A stretch of DNA of 15,531 nucleotides. Source: Clostridiales bacterium. Its GTDB lineage: Bacteria; Bacillota; Clostridia; Christensenellales; Aristaeellaceae. Of this stretch, positions 13,709-15,531 are shown piece by piece. The position numbers and the translations under genes were made by a program. Numbering within the stretch: position 1 is the first letter of the stretch; each line of letters starts with the position of its first letter. The stretch lies in the NCBI GenBank assembly GCA_004556395.1, contig SFHK01000061.1:1-15531 (forward strand), written 5' to 3'. The notes under the pieces are model-generated. The model was not told where the DNA came from. It saw nothing but the letters and a program-made list of their open reading frames with translations, and made no database searches.

Positions 13709-13930
13709 ATGCTTGAGAAAATCATCCGCATGCTGAGCGAATATACCGACGTTCCCGCCGACCAGATCAACGCGAGCTCCGATTTCGTGCTCGATCTTCA
13801 TATCGACTCCGTGGACATGGTCGCCATGGTCATGACGCTGGAGGACGAGTTCGGCGTGCAGATTCCGGACGATAAGCTCGGCGACCTCCATACCGTCGGC
13901 GACGTCGTGCGCCTGCTGGAATCCCTGTGA
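13709..13930 (+). CDS. acpP: Acyl carrier protein
   Basis: 73 residues, the normal length. The phosphopantetheine attachment serine is Ser34 in LHIDSVDMV (family pattern D-S-L/V), followed by the conserved helix 'MTLEDEFGVQIPDD' and the end 'HTVGDVVRLLE'. It carries acyl chains as thioesters in fatty acid or related synthesis. GGAAAGGA lies 8 bases before the ATG. Its stop overlaps the GTG of the next gene (GTGA), so it is coupled to a hydrolase. Whether this is the housekeeping fatty-acid carrier or a dedicated one cannot be told; no fatty-acid genes are adjacent. Confidence 0.93.
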   Translation: MLEKIIRMLSEYTDVPADQINASSDFVLDLHIDSVDMVAMVMTLEDEFGVQIPDDKLGDLHTVGDVVRLLESL

Positions 13931-15375
13931 CCCCCAATACTCCCGCCCCCCGCACGCCGCCTGCCACCCCCGTAAGCGGCGTGCCTTTTGATGCAGACAA
14001 CGCGCCCGCCAATTCCGTCGAAAATCACGCGAATGCGGTTCCCGCGGAACCCGCGTCCAACGATTCCGCCGCATCCACCGTTTCCAGCGCGCCCACCGGG
14101 TCGCGCGTACCTGCCGTGCCCGTCGCTTCCGGCGCGCCCATCGGGTCGCGCGTACCTGCCGTGCCCGCCGCTTCCGGCGCGCCCATCGAGCCGCGCGCAA
14201 CGTCCGCGCTCGCCGCTCCCAACGCGCCCATCGAGCCGCGCGCAACGTCCGTGCCCGCCGCTCCCAACGCGCCCACCGGGTCGCGCGTACCTGCCGTGCC
14301 CGCCGCTTCCGGCGCGCCCATCGAGCCGCGCGTACCTGCCGCGCCCGCCGCTTCCGGCGCGCCCATCGAGCCGCGCGCAACGTCCGTACCCGCCGCTCCC
14401 AACGTGCCCACCGGGTCGCGCGTACCTGCCGCGCCCGCCGCTCCCAACGCGCCCACCGGGTCGCGCGTACCTCCCAACGCGCCCATCGAGCCGCGCGCAA
14501 CGTCCGCGCCCGCCGCTCCCAACGCGCCCATCGAGCCGCGCGCAACGTCCGTGCCCGCCGCTCCCAACGCGCCCATCGAGCCGCGCGTACCTGCCGTGCC
14601 CGCCGCTCCCAACGCGCCCATCGAGCCGCGCGCACCTGCGCCTACCGCTTCCCGCGCGCTCATCGAGCCGCGCGCAGCGTATGAGCCTGTCGATTCCGCA
14701 GCGGCTTCCGAGCAACATGCAAAAATCGTGAATATCACCTTCGCCGGCACGCGCACGCGCGCGGAGCTTTGCGAAACCCCGTCCGCGCCGCTGGTCTGCG
14801 TAATCGCCGACCCGGACGAAACGCGGATTTCCATTCCGGCGCATGAAAATTTGCTCGTCGTCGATCCCGGCGACTGGAACGACTCGCTGTCCCCGTGGCC
14901 TGCGCCCGCGTGCTTTCGCGGCGGCGGCGCGTTCGGCGGGTACGCGGATCGCTTTCTTCAAACCCTCACCGAATCCATCCTGCCCGCCGCTGAGCGCGAG
15001 CTCGGCCTTGCGCCCACTCGCCGCGCCCTGTGCGGCTATTCGCTGGCCGGGCTGTTCGCCCTCTACGCCCTCTATCGCACGGACAGGTTCACCCATATCG
15101 CCTCGGCCTCCGGCTCCCTCTGGTACGACGACTTTCTGGACTTCCTGCGCGCAAACGCGCCCCGCGTCCCCAACGCCTGCGTCCGCCTGTCGCTGGGCGA
15201 CCGCGAGGAATTTACCAAAAACCCCCGCCTTGCAGCCGTCGGTTCCGCCACCCGCGAGACAGTGCAAATCCTCCGTTCCCAGCACCTCGACGTAACCCTG
15301 ACCATGAACCCCGGCAACCACTTCTTCGAACCCGACGCGCGCCTTTCCCGCCTGATCGAAGCGCTGGCGCTGTAA
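13927..15375 (+). CDS. Alpha/beta hydrolase (esterase-D/Fes-like) with Pro/Ala-rich repeat N-terminus
   Basis: 482 residues from a GTG that overlaps the stop of the carrier protein. Residues 1-54 are Pro/Ala/Asn-rich. Residues 55-254 are 15-residue repeats. Residues 260-482 are the hydrolase, with the nucleophile elbow GYSLAG (Ser372), a likely acid Asp425 (LGDREE) and His465 (NPGNHFF). SASGSLWYDD after the elbow is typical of predicted esterases of the COG2819/enterochelin-esterase type. No signal peptide is seen, so it is probably cytoplasmic. Coupling to an acyl carrier protein suggests a substrate on that carrier (acyl release), but this is inference; a free ester is equally possible. A start inside the repeat region is possible, as no strong ribosome binding site precedes the GTG. 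Confidence 0.8.
   Translation: MTPNTPAPRTPPATPVSGVPFDADNAPANSVENHANAVPAEPASNDSAASTVSSAPTGSRVPAVPVASGAPIGSRVPAVPAASGAPIEPRATSALAAPNAPIEPRATSVPAAPNAPTGSRVPAVPAASGAPIEPRVPAAPAASGAPIEPRATSVPAAPNVPTGSRVPAAPAAPNAPTGSRVPPNAPIEPRATSAPAAPNAPIEPRATSVPAAPNAPIEPRVPAVPAAPNAPIEPRAPAPTASRALIEPRAAYEPVDSAAASEQHAKIVNITFAGTRTRAELCETPSAPLVCVIADPDETRISIPAHENLLVVDPGDWNDSLSPWPAPACFRGGGAFGGYADRFLQTLTESILPAAERELGLAPTRRALCGYSLAGLFALYALYRTDRFTHIASASGSLWYDDFLDFLRANAPRVPNACVRLSLGDREEFTKNPRLAAVGSATRETVQILRSQHLDVTLTMNPGNHFFEPDARLSRLIEALAL
14089..14690 (+). repeat. 45-bp (15-residue) tandem repeat array in hydrolase gene
   Basis: About 13 in-frame units start at 14089 and recur every 45 bp. One unit at 14449 is shortened to 30 bp. 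Units are of two main types, APIEPRATSVPAAPN and APTGSRVPAVPAASG, mixed in mosaic order, which suggests unequal recombination between units. The last units grade into the hydrolase domain. The encoded chain is Pro/Ala-rich and should be disordered. Confidence 0.93.
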
Positions 15376-15531
15376 ACGCATATCCACCCAAACGAAGCCG
15401 ACCCATCAGGTCGGCTTCGCATCCATCACCGAAGCCCCGCGAGACAGTGCAAATCCTCCGTTCCCAGCACCTCGACGTAACCCTGACCATGAACCCCGGC
15501 AACCACTTCTTCGAACCCGACGCGCGCCTTT
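15251..15531 (+). repeat. 185-bp direct repeat of the hydrolase 3' end (second copy cut by window end)
   Basis: 15436-15531 is identical, base for base as read, to 15251-15346 inside the hydrolase gene. The offset is 185 bp, so the unit includes the gene end, stop and downstream hairpin. The second copy continues beyond the window. It is not in the hydrolase frame. Confidence 0.92.
15393..15419 (+). terminator. Hairpin after hydrolase gene
   Basis: Perfect 11-bp stem CGAAGCCGACC (15393-15403) with its complement at 15409-15419, loop CATCA. No T-run follows on either side, so termination efficiency is uncertain. Confidence 0.6.

Noticed and set aside
12850..13770. Longer start for the scaffold gene at 13770
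   Set aside because: The extension runs antisense through the acyl carrier protein and its promoter. The ATG at 13500 has a clear ribosome binding site.
13798..15387. 529-codon minus-strand frame opposite the carrier protein and hydrolase
   Set aside because: Shadow of the 45-bp array and the hydrolase, which has an intact catalytic triad on the plus strand.

Overview
This looks like GC-rich chromosomal DNA from a Bacillota (Clostridia-type, probably gut) bacterium. The evidence is strong GGAGG-type ribosome binding sites, sigma-A promoters, a PrsA/SurA-like parvulin, a Hol-Tox-type toxin remnant, a mazEF pair and a prophage block built around an N4-gp56-family capsid protein. The genus cannot be named from the sequence alone.

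Layout. 1-560: a type I toxin-antitoxin locus. It has a minus-strand small hydrophobic toxin gene with its own promoter and a convergent plus-strand antisense RNA promoter, and the toxin gene is split by an ~85-bp element made of three near-perfect hairpins. 617-1986: a secreted parvulin-type peptidyl-prolyl isomerase with its own promoter and terminator. 2046-4465: an ECF-like sigma factor translationally coupled to a membrane protein (probable anti-sigma factor) with a long octapeptide-repeat stalk. 4507-5199: mazEF with a palindromic operator on its promoter and a bidirectional terminator. 5207-5507: a minus-strand remnant of a MATE efflux transporter, with a perfect hairpin at the deletion junction.

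5601-13500 is a minus-strand prophage cassette, read right to left: scaffold, N4-gp56-type major capsid protein, small virion protein, probable head-completion protein, large tail/stabilisation-type protein, a second structural protein, an NlpC/P60-SH3 lysin, and a peptidoglycan-binding virion protein. No terminase, portal, integrase or regulator is seen in the window. The right flank is an acyl carrier protein gene on the plus strand, translationally coupled to an alpha/beta hydrolase of the esterase-D/Fes-like class that carries a ~200-residue Pro/Ala-rich repeat region.

The most unusual property is the number of independent, sequence-unrelated tandem expansions in 15.5 kb, with unit lengths near 15, 24, 40, 45, 53/99, 58, 90, 125/128 and 185 bp. 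Many sit at gene boundaries: duplicated 3' gene ends downstream of a stop codon, a duplicated start/RBS region, or a triplicated leader. Inside the clearest folded domains they are absent; they occupy linkers, tails and intergenic gaps. Together with the hairpin elements sitting in broken genes, this suggests a genome with active local duplication and a dispersed hairpin repeat family.
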